In this document: positions 10,920 to 23,270 of the stretch, piece by piece
Numbering within the stretch: position 1 is the first letter of the stretch
Layout of the letters: every line of letters begins with the position of its first letter
From: Boswellia sacra
Taxonomy: Eukaryota > Streptophyta > Magnoliopsida > Sapindales > Burseraceae
NCBI GenBank assembly: GCA_013180625.2
Contig: SNVD02014502.1
Span: 744,001 to 808,000, forward strand
Reading direction: 5' to 3'
Length of the DNA stretch: 64,000 nt
Program-made: the position numbers and the translations under genes
Notes under the pieces: generated by a model
What the model saw: only the letters and a program-made list of their open reading frames with translations
Databases searched by the model: none
What the model was told of the DNA's origin: nothing

Positions 10920-12176
10920 ATTCTAATGATAATGTGGAGCCTACATATGAAGTTGAATCCCTATGTGAAAAAGAATCTCATGAGATCATTGAAAAAATTG
11001 ATTTCATAGGTTGTGGTTCACATTTGGGTTCATTTTATTTTATAATTAGGTCTACGTCCTTGGTGAATACTTCTATAGTGATTATTGTTTCTCTAACATT
11101 GAAGGCCATTGAAGTATCATCAATTTTTCTATCATGTGTACCTACAGTATTGGATCATCATGAAGTGAAGATTTGGGTTGATGATTTTCTTATACTCATG
11201 CGAGACAAGACATGGAATTTCCTTGTGTTTTGACAACTTCCTCATTGACAACTCGCCAGGAGTCGAGTTCTTTCAAGCAAGTGAGAATTGATATAGGCCA
11301 TATTAAAAAAAATTTTCTATTTGATTTTAGGGATTTTAATAACTTAGAGATTTTGACTTCCTAAATTGGAAGTAATTCTAATTTGAGTTATTTTTCTAGT
11401 AATTAGTTTACTATTTTATGTAGGAGTTATTTTTGGTATTTTCTAGTTTAATTGGGATTAGATTCTATTTTCTAGTTAAGTTATGATTGTTGGTACTATA
11501 AATAAGTGTCATTAAGTATTTTATTTCTTAGGTTGTTGAATGTGATTTTTTGATCTTTTAGCAGAAAGATAATTTTCTCCCTGAATTTCACTCTATTTCT
11601 CTCCAAATTTATTCTATTGTTTCTCCCCTTTACTTTGTCTACATCTCGCTCCCTTTCTTTTAATTTGAGGAACCTCGTTCTTTATCAGAAGATTTTTCTT
11701 TTACATCATTTGATTGAAGAATTTGAAGAATCAAGCATCAATTTAAGGAAAAAAACTATGATTTTTTCTTTATATTGAATTTGAAGACTCAATATCTTAC
11801 AATTGAAGATCTATTGATTCTCTGGAAGAATTCAAAAGAAATATTCAAATCATTGAAGAGATATAATTCTTCCCATGTTCAAGACTACTGAAGAAATTTG
11901 AAATTTCAAGATTTCAAGATAATTGAAGCAACTCAAGAAAAAAAGTTCAAGGCTACGAATCAATTTATGAAGATGACTAAATATATTGAAGATTACATTA
12001 GAGTTGTAGTTTATGGGTCAAGAAATGATCGAGAAGAGTATGATGGTAAGAAATTGTCTATTTCTACATTCAAAATTTAACTCTGCATGAAACATATCAA
12101 GAGCATCACTACAAAAATTCAAGATTGATTTATTTTCTTCTGATTACAAGGAAGAATAACAAGCTATCTTTGAAGA

Positions 12177-12179
12177 ATC
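12177..12179. repeat. Left target-site duplication (ATC) of the CACTA element
   Basis: ATC immediately precedes CACTACAAGAAA and is repeated after the right terminus at 34263-34265. Three bases is the CACTA-typical length. The chance of a random 3-bp match is not negligible, so the support comes from the combination with the inverted termini. Confidence 0.6.
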
Positions 12180-12329
12180 CACTACAAGAAATTTTCAATT
12201 ACTTGACCCATCAATTTTTATTACTTGACTTGTTTTTCTTAAAACAGTCACATATCATGTACCTAAAAAAAGTCAACTCGTATTTTTAACATATTTGACA
12301 CAAAAAGCATTTAACTTATTTATATCTTG

Positions 12330-12600
12330 GCCACTCCATATAAATATATTGGCTAACCCACTTCTATCACTCATTTCCCCTCTCCCGCTTCTATATTGGC
12401 TTCCTTCTTCTAATTTTACCCTAGAAACTCTTTCCCTCTCTTTCACTCTCACTTCATTGATTGATTCACTCAGCCCTTCCTTCACTTCATTGATCAAGCC
12501 TCTCAATTTTTTGCCTTGCTTCCTTCCTGAGTCAATTGCTTCGTTGCTCCATTGTTGCTCCCACCATCAACAAGGGTACTCGTCATAAACAAGGTGCCTA
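12330..12600 (+). promoter_or_regulatory. Promoter/5' leader-like segment inside the CACTA element
   Basis: A CCATATAAATATATTGG TATA-like box at about 12336 is followed by a CT-rich leader (CCCTCTCCCGC, CTTTCCCTCTCTTTCACTCTC) and ends in CAAG|GTGCC, a usable splice donor near 12593. This looks like a host-gene promoter with a leader intron, and may be the start of the captured GrpE gene. No ATG-led exon can be tied to it with confidence. An ATG at 12884 opens MFTGRICGR and then stops. Confidence 0.3.
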
Positions 12601-14799
12601 CTCTCTTTCTTTTCACCACTCTTCATCTAATTTCTTTTATAATTGTTTTTGCTTGTGCGTGTTTGGATTTAATTGTCTTGTAATGTAGTGGAAAGGAAAT
12701 TACCGTATCAATCAAAAATTTGCTTCCCTTTCTGTGTATTTCACAAGCTTTTTCAACTTTTCGTTTTTATTTTTTAATTTTTTTCTTTTATTACAAAAAC
12801 CCCTTGATTGATAGTGGTGTAACACCTTCCTTCCCTTTATTCTACAACAACTAGAACTTAAAAGGCAAACCAAAATTAGCTTTATGTTTACGGGGAGGAT
12901 TTGTGGTAGGTGAGGGATTGGTGAGCTAGCATTAGAGGTGGGGCCACAGCTGAGGAGGTTGAGTAGGTCCACCACTAAGGTTAGGTTTTTGTATAGTTTT
13001 CAACGTGATGATTAGGATTTAGGAGGAAGTCTTTGATGTTATCATATGTATGTGCATGCACGACTACCATGAGCATGTGCATATTTTTCGTTTGTTTTAT
13101 CTTTTGTTTCTACGTTTTCTATATATTTTCAAACTCATCAAATCAACTTTCAAATTGATTTGATTTGATTTGATTTTGTTGAATTATTTGACGATCAAGA
13201 GGTGAAAATAGTTGAACAAAATCTTATAAGGTATTTGATTTTCTAATATATCTATTTATCAAGCAGTTGACGAGATCTACTTGATGCTACACTATTTTTC
13301 TGCTACCTGATTAATTTTTATTTCTTCATAAATTCAATAATAAATTTTTACTTTGATTCAAGAAGGTTTGACAGGAGAATTATATAGGAGAAAGCAAGAT
13401 CCGTTCAATTAATTTAAGGGATTGTCACCGAGCATTTGTAAGTAAGCATATCTTTTATGTTAGAAGACTTGTCTTTTAGATTTATGTTAGAAGACTACCT
13501 CGGTTGTGACCTCTGGATTGTTTTATGACTTGACTATTTCTACAGAATATTTAAGAGATACCTTTTTTTCTTGTGACAATATTTGTAATTATCATATAAG
13601 AACTCTGCATATTGTTGGATGATTACTGGGATTGCATTAAGCTTAGGGTGCCTATATATTTTTCAGCAGGTTTGCTCTATCCACCGGTGACATTTGCGTA
13701 TTCATTTTTAAATTGTATGATTCTTGCTCAATCAGTATATCATGACTCATGAAATTCTTTCTTGGATATGTATAGTGAAGATAAAAGTATAGATTTTTCT
13801 GAGTCTACTAAAAGATTTTGTTACTTTCACTGGTTAGCATTTGGTTACAAATAAAAATTTTTCACTTAGAAGCTCTGTTATTGTCTTTCTTATAAAAGCC
13901 ATCCCTCTTAAAATTTTTAATTGAAATCATGATGTCAGGTTTCTGGAATAAAGTCTTGCTCTTTGGAATAAATGGATAGGGACATTCATGAGGCTCTAAA
14001 AGCCTTCTTTGACTAAAGTAAATAGGGAGGCAACCTTGCCAGCTAAGTGAATAACTGATTACTAGTCTGAAAGATGCAAACATCAACTCTCTATGATAGG
14101 AACTACACTAGCCATAATATTAAAAAGACATCAGCCTATGATCGAAAAATATTATTTGCCACTTGCATAGGGCAAGATATTTTGGGTACAGATTGTTAAA
14201 AATTATTGTTATGGAAAAGCATTTTAAACAACACTTTAGGAAGTTGGATGTACACATATCACCAACTGGCTCCAGTCCACTGCTTGAGTCATATTCTTGA
14301 GAGATCACAAGAATCACAGAGTTTTTGAACCGGCCACTCTTAAGTACAATGATAATATTTTGCCCTGGCTAGGCCTAGCAATTAGGTTGTTAATGATCAT
14401 GGAGAGGGGTTTACAACATCACCATCTACATCACCTTCATAACATAATTCTAACCACTACTTAATTGTCCTAGCTACTAAATGACCAGTTATGCCTACAT
14501 AATTAGGTTGACATTTCGTTTCTTTGTCTGTAATTGGCAGATTATTATATGGCTATCAAGGGGTTAGATTATAGTCGGTGATATGTGTTTTGTTGTTTGA
14601 ACATGAGCTGTGAATTAAGATTGTTGTTTGAACTATCTCACTTTATTAAGAAACTTAAACAGATTTTCAAACTGTGTAGTTCTGGTCTATGATGGGTAAG
14701 ACTTTCCACTTTTTTTTCCTTATTTTATGAGTATCCTCGTTTTAATTGCTTTGTTGAGGCTTTATTTTCCTATACATAGTTTTATTTATATATCTTTAG
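12600..14799. other. Non-coding CACTA interior
   Basis: AT-rich DNA with no convincing exon. Short open stretches in both orientations are unrelated to any family I recognise. It could be intron of the captured GrpE locus, because the next recognisable exon begins near 14800 behind a TATCTTTAG acceptor. Confidence 0.4.
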
Positions 14800-16041
14800 G
14801 CTTGGGATGTGAATCCGCATGTTTTCACCCTTCTTCTATGCCAACCAGGTGTCTCTGTTTCATCATTCGACACTTGATTCATCTCCATTTCAACGTTTTG
14901 GGTTCTCATTTGCATCCCCTGAAGCTAAAGAAAAGGAACATGGGAATGCTGCAAAAGATAATAGTGCCGATTCCACAAAGCTGAATGAAGATTCTACAGC
15001 TTCTGATGAAGCAAAGGCTGCAGGTTATGGAGGAGCGAAAGTCACTGATCAAACAACAACAACTGAATCAGGTTTTGATTTGGAATCCGAATCCCAAACT
15101 ATCAAAAGAATGAGAAGAGGTACTAAATGAACTGCATTTTCTGATTCAGATTCGGAAAGTGAGAGCGAACTGTCAAGGGAGGATTTGATCAAACTTTTAG
15201 CAGAGAAAGAAGAGCTCGTGAAAGCAAAGCAAAAGGAGATGGAAATTATGCAAGATAAAGTTCTTCGTTCTTTTGCAAAAATGGAGAACATCAAGGACAG
15301 GACGAGGCGTGAAGCTGAGAATTCAAAAAAATTTGCCATACAGGTTTGTTTGTGTTATATTTGCCTACGTTAATATCATAATATAATATATATATATGGT
15401 GTTGTATTTTGTATATGTCGTATTGATTTTTATTTCAAAATATCCTGCAGAACTTTGCAAAGGGCCTGCTGGATGTTGCAGACAATTTGGGGAGAGCTTT
15501 TTTAGTTGTCAAAGAAAGTTTCTCAAAGATTGATGCTTCTAATGATGCTATCGAAGCTGTGCCACTTCTAAAGTCACTTCTGGAAGGTGTTGAAAGGACT
15601 GAGAAATAGCTAAGAAAGGTAAATTTTTGTTGTTGCTTCACCAAGTCACCACTATGAGGCTTCTTGAGTACTTGTATGAAGCTAAGTCTTATGGATAGAT
15701 GATGGTACTTTGATTTCAAATGCCTATACTGCAGAAAGATTAAACTCAACACCACCCACCCCACCCAAAAAAAAAAAGTTCAGCTTGCTTTTTTTTTTCT
15801 TAAGCTTTATCTAAATTCCTATCCGTTAGAAATTTAGGGACATCTTGCATCTAGGTTTTTCAGATAATAGCCCTTTTTTTACTGATAAGCTTTCAAACAT
15901 TTTTCCTTTTAGGTATTTAGAAAGTTTGGACTAGAGAAATTTGATCCCACAAATGAGCCATTTGATCCGTATAGGCATAATGCAGTGTTCCAAGTACCAG
16001 ATAATTCTAAGCCTCCAGGCACGATTGCTCACGTTCTTAAG
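14800..16041 (+). pseudogene. Mitochondrial GrpE (Mge1) nucleotide-exchange factor, internal exons, pseudogene
   Basis: Three exons with GT/AG borders are visible: 14800-15343, 15451-15618 and 15913-16041. They encode the N-terminal acidic region (FSDSDSESESELS), the long coiled coil (AEKEELVKAKQKEMEIMQDK, then RTRREAENSKKFAIQ, NFAKGLLDVADNLGRA) and the start of the beta domain (FRKFGLEKFDPTNEPFDP, HNAVFQVPD). GrpE releases ADP from mitochondrial Hsp70. The reading frame holds across 14819-16041 except for TGA at 15128 and TAG at 15607, each at a position where an Arg or Gln codon differs by one C-to-T change. The first exon and the final exon (GYTL...RPAEVGV region) are absent. Introns are retained, so this is a DNA-level copy carried within the CACTA element. 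Confidence 0.85.
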
Positions 16042-17451
16042 GTAATGAACTGTACGGAGACAAAATTCTTTTATTACATACTTATTCGAAGAAAGTTGAT
16101 AAAAGGAAAGTGAATATCATCTTTTAAATTTTTTGAAAGGGCATTTCTATTTGATCTCAATTGAATGCATTTGCATTAGAAAAATTCCGACACATTCATT
16201 TGGATTGTTAATTTTGGAACGAATCTACTGTATGGTCATTTGTTTCGATTATGAGTATTATCCGTTTCTTAATGTTGAAGGGTCGATATTGCTTTCAGTT
16301 GCTTTTTACCATTTTGTTTGAATTGGTGTCAAGGTTTAGAAGGTCAAGAATTTGAAAAATTAATTATAATTTACCCTTTTTCCATATTCCATATCGAGTT
16401 TCCAAATGGTACAATAATTTACATGTCAACGGAATTATACCATTTTGTACGATTCTATCTGCTTTTTTTAATCATAAATTGTCATCATTTGTCAACTTAT
16501 GCCTACTACATGTCTGTGCGATCACTTATATATAATTTTTGTGTTGTTATTTTTAATAAAATTTAAATTGTCTTATTTAAAAAGTTTGCTTCCTAGAAAA
16601 TGGTATTTGAATGTCAGAAGACATTGTATAATTTGAATGTTATATTTATTTCTGCTTAATTTTTCTTGCATGTGGCTTTCATTGTCTAAGACATTTTAAT
16701 TTTGTTATTATAATCCAGAATGTTGGTAGTAATTTTTTAATTAAAAAACAGTGGCTAATATCAATTTTTTGCAAATCTTTTCTGCTCCTAGCATTTTGAA
16801 ATTGTTGCTGGTAACTTGTGTTTGTGCATGCCAATATTGTATCAAACTAGGTTTATATTGAGAATGAGTCATTTTTCAACTATTCATTACCTCACTCTTC
16901 TTACACTACAACGATGTCAATCTTCTTCAATATCAGTCTTGTTTCTCTGCCAAATATATAATATTTTGATCTTTGTTCAAAACAACAAAGAGAGCTTTTT
17001 GTGTTTTCAATTTTATAAATCTGCACATATATGAGGTGCTTCTCTCTTTCTCTCTATTTCGATCGGAGATTTGATGATTTTCTATTTGGGGATGAGAGGT
17101 GGTTAAGTTAAAGATTAGATCTGACTGAAATGAAGCTGTCAATCACTTGACCAACATCACAGATTTGTCCCTTGCAGACATCGCCCTTGTATTACCATCC
17201 CCCTTGGCCGCTCTCTGATGTTTCCGATTCTCCTTTCTAATATCAAGGTGAGACTTTGCTTTCTTAATGTTCCTGATTTTCATTTTCTTTTGAAGAAAAC
17301 CATGAAGGAAGGAAGAGAAGGATCACCCAAGATTATCGTCTGAGCTGGATCTAAATGAGTATAAATATTAGAGGTTTTGTTAAGCAAATTAATAAGTGAA
17401 CTAACACTTCTGTGCATATATGTTTCTTATTAATTTGTTCTCTGCTAGGAA
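16042..17451. other. Non-coding stretch downstream of the GrpE exons
   Basis: AT-rich DNA starting with the GTAATG donor of the last GrpE exon. I searched it for the missing terminal GrpE exon (a GYTLxxRxIRPAEVGV-like peptide) and did not find it. No other domain is recognised. Confidence 0.5.
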
Positions 17452-17689
17452 CTCCATGTTAGCCCTAAGGCTACATGATAATTTTGATGATAACAATACA
17501 CATTGATTCATTGTGATTTACTAACATGTTTATTTATGTGCAAGAGTAATATCATTGAAATAATTGTAAAATCAAGAAAAGGCTTATTAAAATGAAGTGT
17601 TGAAGCTAAGGAGAAGACTACATGTTAAAGGCACCAAAGTTTAAGAACAAGGTTTGACTCAAGGAATGTGACACATGAGCAATGTTCAA

Positions 17690-18400
17690 TCAATTGGTCA
17701 TATATATCTCTATAGATGTCCAAATGACATGATTCTTGAGCCTTTGGAAAGCTTACTCAATTTATAACATTTCATATGTTTTAAAGAAATTCAAATTTCA
17801 AGTGCAAGGTTGTCCAAATCATCATGCAATTTGAAAGATAAATGGAAGCAGCTGACATGAGTATCGAATACTCTTTTGGACATATCTTGAGCTAGAAATA
17901 CCAAAATGACTTAATTATTATAGCATTGGAAAGAGGACTTAATGAGTCACATTTCATATGTTCTGAATAAATTCAAATTTCAAATGGAAGGCCGACATAA
18001 TTGACATGCAATTTGGTGGACTGACACAGAGAAGAAAAATTAACTCATATGAGCACTGAATGATTTTTTATTCATATCTTGAGCTAGAGATATCCAAATT
18101 ACTTGATTCTTATGGAATTGGAAAGATGATTCAATGGAGCACATTTTATATTCTTTGAAAAAATTCAAATTTCAAATGGAACGCAGACATAATACATATG
18201 CAAGTCGGTGGACTGACATAAGGAAGAAAAATCAAGTCACATGAGCACTGAATAGTGTTTTGGACATATCTTAAGCTAAAAATATCAAAATGACTTGGTT
18301 CTTGATGCGTTGAAAAGCTTATTCAATTTTTCATATCTTTTATGTTTTGTAGATTTTCAAATTTCAAACGAAACATTGACAAAAATGGTAGACTATATTA
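17690..18400 (+). repeat. Four diverged tandem repeats of about 190 bp within the Sirevirus LTR
   Basis: The block CATATCTTGAGCTAGAAAT ... ATTCAAATTTCAAATGGAA recurs with the ATTCAAATTTCAA core at about 17788, 17971, 18163 and 18355. The units have drifted by many substitutions. They lie upstream of the TATA box, in the U3-like part, where tandem repeats can act as enhancers in other LTRs. Confidence 0.7.
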
Positions 18401-18676
18401 CAGTTTTTATGGTGGGCAGAAAATTTGGAGTTATTGTCTTCACTTGATTAAGTTCTTCCCATTTGCCTATAAAAGGAGCCCTTCTCCCATGCATTCAATA
18501 AGCATTTATCAAGCAAAAAAAAAAATAGAAATATCAAATCTAGAGAGCTTTTATATTCTTTATCTACTCTTTGAAGAGAGTTGTATTTTTGTTGTAAAAA
18601 TTTTCTTTGTTCTTGTATTGTGGTGAGAGTGAGATCTTCTTGTAAAGGATAAAAGTTATCCTTGAGAGAACTCTTT

Positions 18677-18900
18677 CCTTGGTGAGTTTGTTCATCAAGA
18701 AGAACTCTTGGTGTGGTGTTATCAAGAGTTGAAGGAAGTTGCCTTGGTGAGGTTGTTCATCAAGAAGAACTCTTGGTGTGGTGTTATCAAAAGTTGAAGG
18801 AAGTTGCCTTGGTGAGGTTGTTCATCAAGAAGAACTCTTGGTGTGGTGTTATCAAGGGTTGAAGAAAAAGTCTTGGTGAGGTTGTTCATCAAGCAAGTTG
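18677..18900 (+). repeat. 65-bp tandem repeat in the LTR leader, about 3.4 copies
   Basis: The unit begins CCTTGGTGAGGTTGTTCATC and recurs at 18677, 18742, 18807 and about 18871 (last copy partial and diverged). Spacing is 65 bp. It lies downstream of the TATA box, thus in the transcribed R/U5 part of the LTR. Confidence 0.85.
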
Positions 18901-19219
18901 TAAAGATTTCTACAACTTAGTGGAAAGCTTAGCTCGTGGAGCTAGGAGCCCGTGGACGTAGGCAAGGTTTGCCGAACCACGTACATCGAGTTTGCACTCT
19001 CTCTATCCCTATCTTCTTTACATTTACTTGCACTTGTGATTGTTCTTTATTGCATTCTCTTGATTGCATTCTATTTTCATCTTCTTTACCTTTGTTCTCA
19101 AAGAAAGATTTAAATAATTTTGATCTTTCAAGAAAAGTTTTCTAAATCCATTTTTATAAATAAAAACCCAATTCACCCCCCCTCTTGGGTTGCCATACTT
19201 GGGTCAATACTCCACTCCA

Positions 19220-20589
19220 CCCATTTCTGTGATCATCTTTATCCAATTCTAATTTCTTCTCTTATCTTCAGATAGATCCCACTTCTGGTCATTTCTCATT
19301 TGAATAATATTGCATCCTCCTTTTTTTCTACATATTTTCCACTTCAGTTTTCCTGCTCAAGGTTACCTATGAAATTCTGATTAGATGTATCAATGAAGGG
19401 TTTTTTTTCACAAGCTAATTAATTTTTCTCACAAGAAAGCCACATGGACTTACTTAATTTATTGGTTGTTTGACTAGCAATATAATATGCTTACTTAGAT
19501 GAATTTTTTCTTTGATGTGATTTTGTTTTGAAAATGTTGGGGTATGTAGGCTCCACATATTTTTCTTGATATAAATGTTCTTTTATTTTATTTTGTTTTC
19601 TTGTTTAATTACTGACAAACAATCTGTCAATTTGCTCCACGAGTCATTTTCATCTAATTTGTAAGTTTTTTCTTTCCATCAATTTACTTTATGAGTCATT
19701 TTCAACTAATCTAGAAGTTTTTCTTTCTTTTTATTGTGTCCTTAATAATTATATAATTGAAAATATTAAAGTACGTATATTTAAGCTTTTGTTTTATTTC
19801 TTTATTACCGTTTCTATTTCTTATCTTTTTTTGTTTTTGTTTAAATCAATGTGAACTTGGATTGGGCCGTACAAGGAACTAATTTTTTGTTTAGCAAACC
19901 CCAGAGATGCTTTCCTTGTTCCTTCACCTTATCATCCAGTGTAAAAAGCCATATCTCTTTTTAATTACATTTTTATTTCTATTTTTTTATTGAATGTTTT
20001 ACGAATTTTAGCGGCCTAGGAGAATATTTTGTTGTGGAGGCCTCTTGAAGTCAAGGTCATACCCTCATGGATTTGAATTATTAAACAGCGATGTGTTCTT
20101 ATTACAAATGGTCAACTGTGTTTTCTTCGAGATTGAGGTCAATATGCAGTATTTAGAATATAAATAGGATCCTAATAGTATCGTTTAGTAATGACATTTA
20201 AAGAAACTCTTGGCTTTGATTCAATTAATTAGATCAACTTCATGTGCTTATTGTGAGTTTATAATAGAATAATAGTTTCAAGAATCTAGATTAGTCGACA
20301 CAATAAGAAGCCAATATTAATTCATAATTAATTGAAATAGTACTTAATTAATTTCTTAACCATTAATTGGCATTGACCTAAGAATTAACTATGAGGACTA
20401 ATGTGAAGTAGACCTTTCCTTTAATTTGTAGAAACTACTTGCGCTGATTGTTCAATGATAAGATGTTGTTGAGTTGTTAACTAGTTTGCTTATCTTATCT
20501 TGTTGGCCCTATAAGTCACACATGTAATTTATCTTATTGAATTCATTTCAAAACAAAAACTAGTTGAAATGACATTTAGAAAAATGGTA
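19220..20589. other. Unassigned AT-rich CACTA interior
   Basis: No gene, tandem array or element terminus recognised. The sequence resumes at 31672 beyond the Athila-like insertion. Confidence 0.5.
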
Positions 20590-20594
20590 GAGAC
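20590..20594. repeat. Target-site duplication GAGAC (left) of the Athila-like element
   Basis: GAGAC precedes the left LTR and recurs directly after the right LTR at 31667-31671. Five bases is the gypsy-typical duplication length and fixes the element borders to the base. Confidence 0.9.
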
Positions 20595-21898
20595 TGACAC
20601 ATCCGAAAAAGGATTATCTTCCAAGTATAGGAGTGTCGAAGTAATAAACCCGGTAAGACCGGGGTCGATCCACGAGGAAGGGAATTTAAGCGTCACAAAT
20701 TATAAGCTAAGCAAATGTGATATGGATGGTTCGAAGAGATGACAAGATAATATTAACAAATAGATGAAAATAATTAAAATACACAAGTAAAAGAAATTAA
20801 TACAATAATAATGAGAGTTAAGGTTAGGGGATCCGTCCTTGATATTTCGAATGAGGATAAACAACCCATTTTAGTTATATGAATTATATTTGCTTTGTTA
20901 CCAATATTTATACCACTACTTGTAAAAGGGTTCAAGCATCTAATGTGTCAATCACCATATGTCTACAACAAATCAAGGTTCCTAACTAGATTCATGTCGG
21001 TAAGGAAGAACCATACGATATCTAAAAAGGATCCAAGCATTTGATGTACCAAGGATTGTCGACAATGGATCAAGACCTATACTTTACGAGTGGTGTCAAG
21101 ATTGATTAAGAAAATAAATATAAATCATATAAAATAAACAACACAAGATTACGATTATTAAGCATATACCAAGAGAATCTTTATTCTCATATCAAAGGTT
21201 TCACCCTTTCACCTTAGCAAAAGAGAAATTAGCAAGACATTATAAGAGAAAGAATACAAAATGCAAAAAAAAAAAGAAAAAAGAAATTCATTAATAACAT
21301 TAAAACACAAGAGAGAAACACAATACAAGATCCCAGCAAAGGCCAAGATGCCCTCATGAATCATAAGACACCTCTATTTATACATACATTCAGGGGCAAA
21401 CTTGTCAAATTACAAAGGAATAGTTGTCAAATGTTAGGTGAACTAACTTTGACCTTTAGGATCATTAGGTGCACCATTTTGACCACCAATTTTGACATTG
21501 AAATATTGAGTATTTTAATCACATATCTTCATGAAAGTTGTAGATATTTCTCTCAGATTTCTAGAACATATTGATTTGCACAATTTGGATACGTATTTTG
21601 AGAGATACGGTCTAAATACTGAGGCCTGGTCAAGCTGGGCCGAGACTATAGATGGGTTCACTTCCAGCCCAATTTTGGTCCACTAAGAGCCCAAATTTGA
21701 TGATATTTGTGAATGTAATCTTGTAAATAGAAAGTTATGCCTGTTTTATCGAACCTACATCAAAACCGAAATTAAGAGAAAGTTAATTCAAAGGATGTAA
21801 AGACTACAAATATGCTTAAGTTGAGGAATTTAATGATACTATTAATGCAATATGATGAATTAAACTCTTATTAAGCATACATATTTAAGTGTTCATCA
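20595..21898 (-). repeat. 3' LTR of the Athila-like element
   Basis: It is 1304 bp. On the minus strand it begins TGATGAACAC and ends GGATGTGTCA. It aligns along its length to 30314-31666. It lacks about 47 bp near 21724 (around GTGAATGTAATCTTGTAAATAG) that the 5' LTR retains, which explains the length difference. Confidence 0.92.
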
Positions 21899-21910
21899 CA
21901 CCCTTCAACC
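21899..21910 (-). promoter_or_regulatory. Polypurine tract of the Athila-like element
   Basis: On the minus strand the bases directly before the 3' LTR read GGTTGAAGGGTG, a purine-rich run in the position where plus-strand DNA synthesis is primed. A further GTTAGGGACTAGCAATAAGC stretch upstream resembles the region next to the PPT in related plant elements. Confidence 0.65.
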
Positions 21911-22019
21911 AGCTTATTGCTAGTCCCTAACAATTAAAGCGTTATTATTTAGAAGTGATTTATAGAATTTTACATCAAAGGTGGTCATTATTGCACTCTC
22001 CTTGATTTTATTCAAATAA

Positions 22020-23270
22020 ACAAACTCTCAACCGATTTTTTTATTTTTTTATTTTTTTTTTTTTGATGACTCATGTTCCCTTCAGTCAAGATATCAATAA
22101 ACCTTCTTTTTGTGCTCAGTTGACACATGACTATGGGGCTTATTAGAAATAAGCTATATCGGTTCTAATATTTGTTAAGGCCAACAATTGTAGGTAGGGG
22201 GCATTCATTTATTATATATATATATATATGAAAGAATGCATCTTTAACCCATGTAGCGAGCCTTAGGCTAATGACTCCCAGACCAGTTGGCCTTAGGGCA
22301 TTAGGTGTTAAGACACCCCTTCGAGCTTAACGACTCGGGTTGCCGATACTTTATTTTTGCTTAGAAACTTGTGGATAGTGCAATGTTCAATCCCATTAAG
22401 CTTTCTCCTTAATCCATGTAGCGAGCTTTGGGCCAATAGCTCCCAAACCAGTTGGTCTTAGGGTATTAGGTGTTGAGGCACCCCTCGGGCTTAATTACTC
22501 GAATTAAGGAGGCTACAAGACCAAACTTATCCACAATTGCTCCCTTTTTTTTTTTTTTACTTACTTTCCCCTTCCTTTTGTTATTGTCCTAAACAAAATT
22601 AAAGAACTCAAATGTTGCAACATTTCATTTTGTCACCCACAATCATGCATGAAGGTATGTGTGTGTGTGAAGGAAGGTTCATGAATACTTGCTTAACGAG
22701 TGCATAAGCACACAGTTTATTAAATGATAATGTTGTGAGAGTTCATGGATTTGAATAATTCAAAGTGAAATGAATAAGACCTCCTTGTTATAAAATTCAA
22801 AAATCAAGACTAAATAATATGAAGTTAGCTAAAATGAGTTCACAAAATCAAAATAAGATGACAAATTGGTTAGAATGGGTTTCAAGAGTTCAAACTGGTC
22901 CTCCTTACTCTGCCATTCCTGACCCAGAATGCGTCTCAAGAGGATTTGAACTCCTTACGCCGCACTCTGAATCTAATTACTAACTCGCTTTTTTTTTTCA
23001 AGAAAAAGAAAATTCAAAACATACTTATGACTACTATCCTTCCCCCCTAACCAAATGAAACATTGTCCTCAATGTTTAAATGTAGAGAGATAAAGAATAT
23101 GAGACATTACCTGAAGCTTCTGTTATTCAAGAGAGATGACCTGAAAGACTCATAAAATAAAGCACAAGAAAACATTACAAACGGAGATTCAGATCCAATT
23201 TGCACTTTTTGTTTTGCCCTCCTGCCCAATTAATTTGAGTACTAGCTGGGTTAGGTTCGTACTCTACTGC
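22020..23270 (-). other. 3' non-coding region of the Athila-like element with a 165-bp tandem duplication
   Basis: No gene is visible between the LOG ORF and the polypurine tract. The segment beginning ATGTAGCGAGC occurs at 22251 and again at 22416, giving a diverged tandem repeat of about 165 bp. A TA microsatellite lies at about 22214-22230 and poly-T tracts at 22050 and 22542. Near 23050 the minus strand reads ACATTGAGGACAATGTTTC, a phrase common in 3' regions of plant gypsy elements. Confidence 0.6.

Larger units (their letters stand above)
10161..12179 (+). mobile_element. Plus-strand LTR retroelement, left part (PBS, gag-like), split by the CACTA insertion
   Basis: TGGTATCTGAGC at 10161-10172 matches the initiator-tRNA(Met) primer site used by many plant LTR elements, in plus orientation. 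A gag-like open stretch follows at 10497-10919 and another at 10907-11233. From 11230 on, the DNA reads like the tail of such an element (GACAACTCGCCAGGAGTCGAG, then a TATA-like ACTATAAATAAG near 11497 and a pyrimidine-rich leader). The element is cut at 12179, where an ATC target duplication precedes CACTACAAGAAA. Its continuation is probably 34266 to about 35260. Confidence 0.5.
17457..19214 (+). mobile_element. Solo LTR of a Sirevirus-type copia element
   Basis: It starts TGTTAGCCCTAAGGC with a following TTTTGATGATAACAA and contains CACCCCCCCTCTTGGG close to its right end, both hallmarks of plant Sirevirus/Maximus LTRs. The interval is TG...CA and is flanked by the 5-bp repeat CTCCA (17452-17456 and 19215-19219). 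A tandem second CTCCA at 19210-19214 makes the right end uncertain by five bases. A CCTATAAAAGG TATA box is at about 18466. No internal coding region remains, so it formed by LTR-LTR recombination. Plus orientation is inferred from the TATA box and 3' motif. Confidence 0.8.

Noticed and set aside
12109..12120. CACTACAAAAATTC as an alternative CACTA left terminus
   Set aside because: It also follows ATC-like bases, but it lacks the GAAA match to the right end. The terminus at 12180 agrees at 12 of 12 bases and has ATC immediately before it.
15049..15339. Ser-rich minus-strand frame overlapping the GrpE exon
   Set aside because: It is the antisense of the acidic GrpE region. The plus strand has conserved protein and splice sites.
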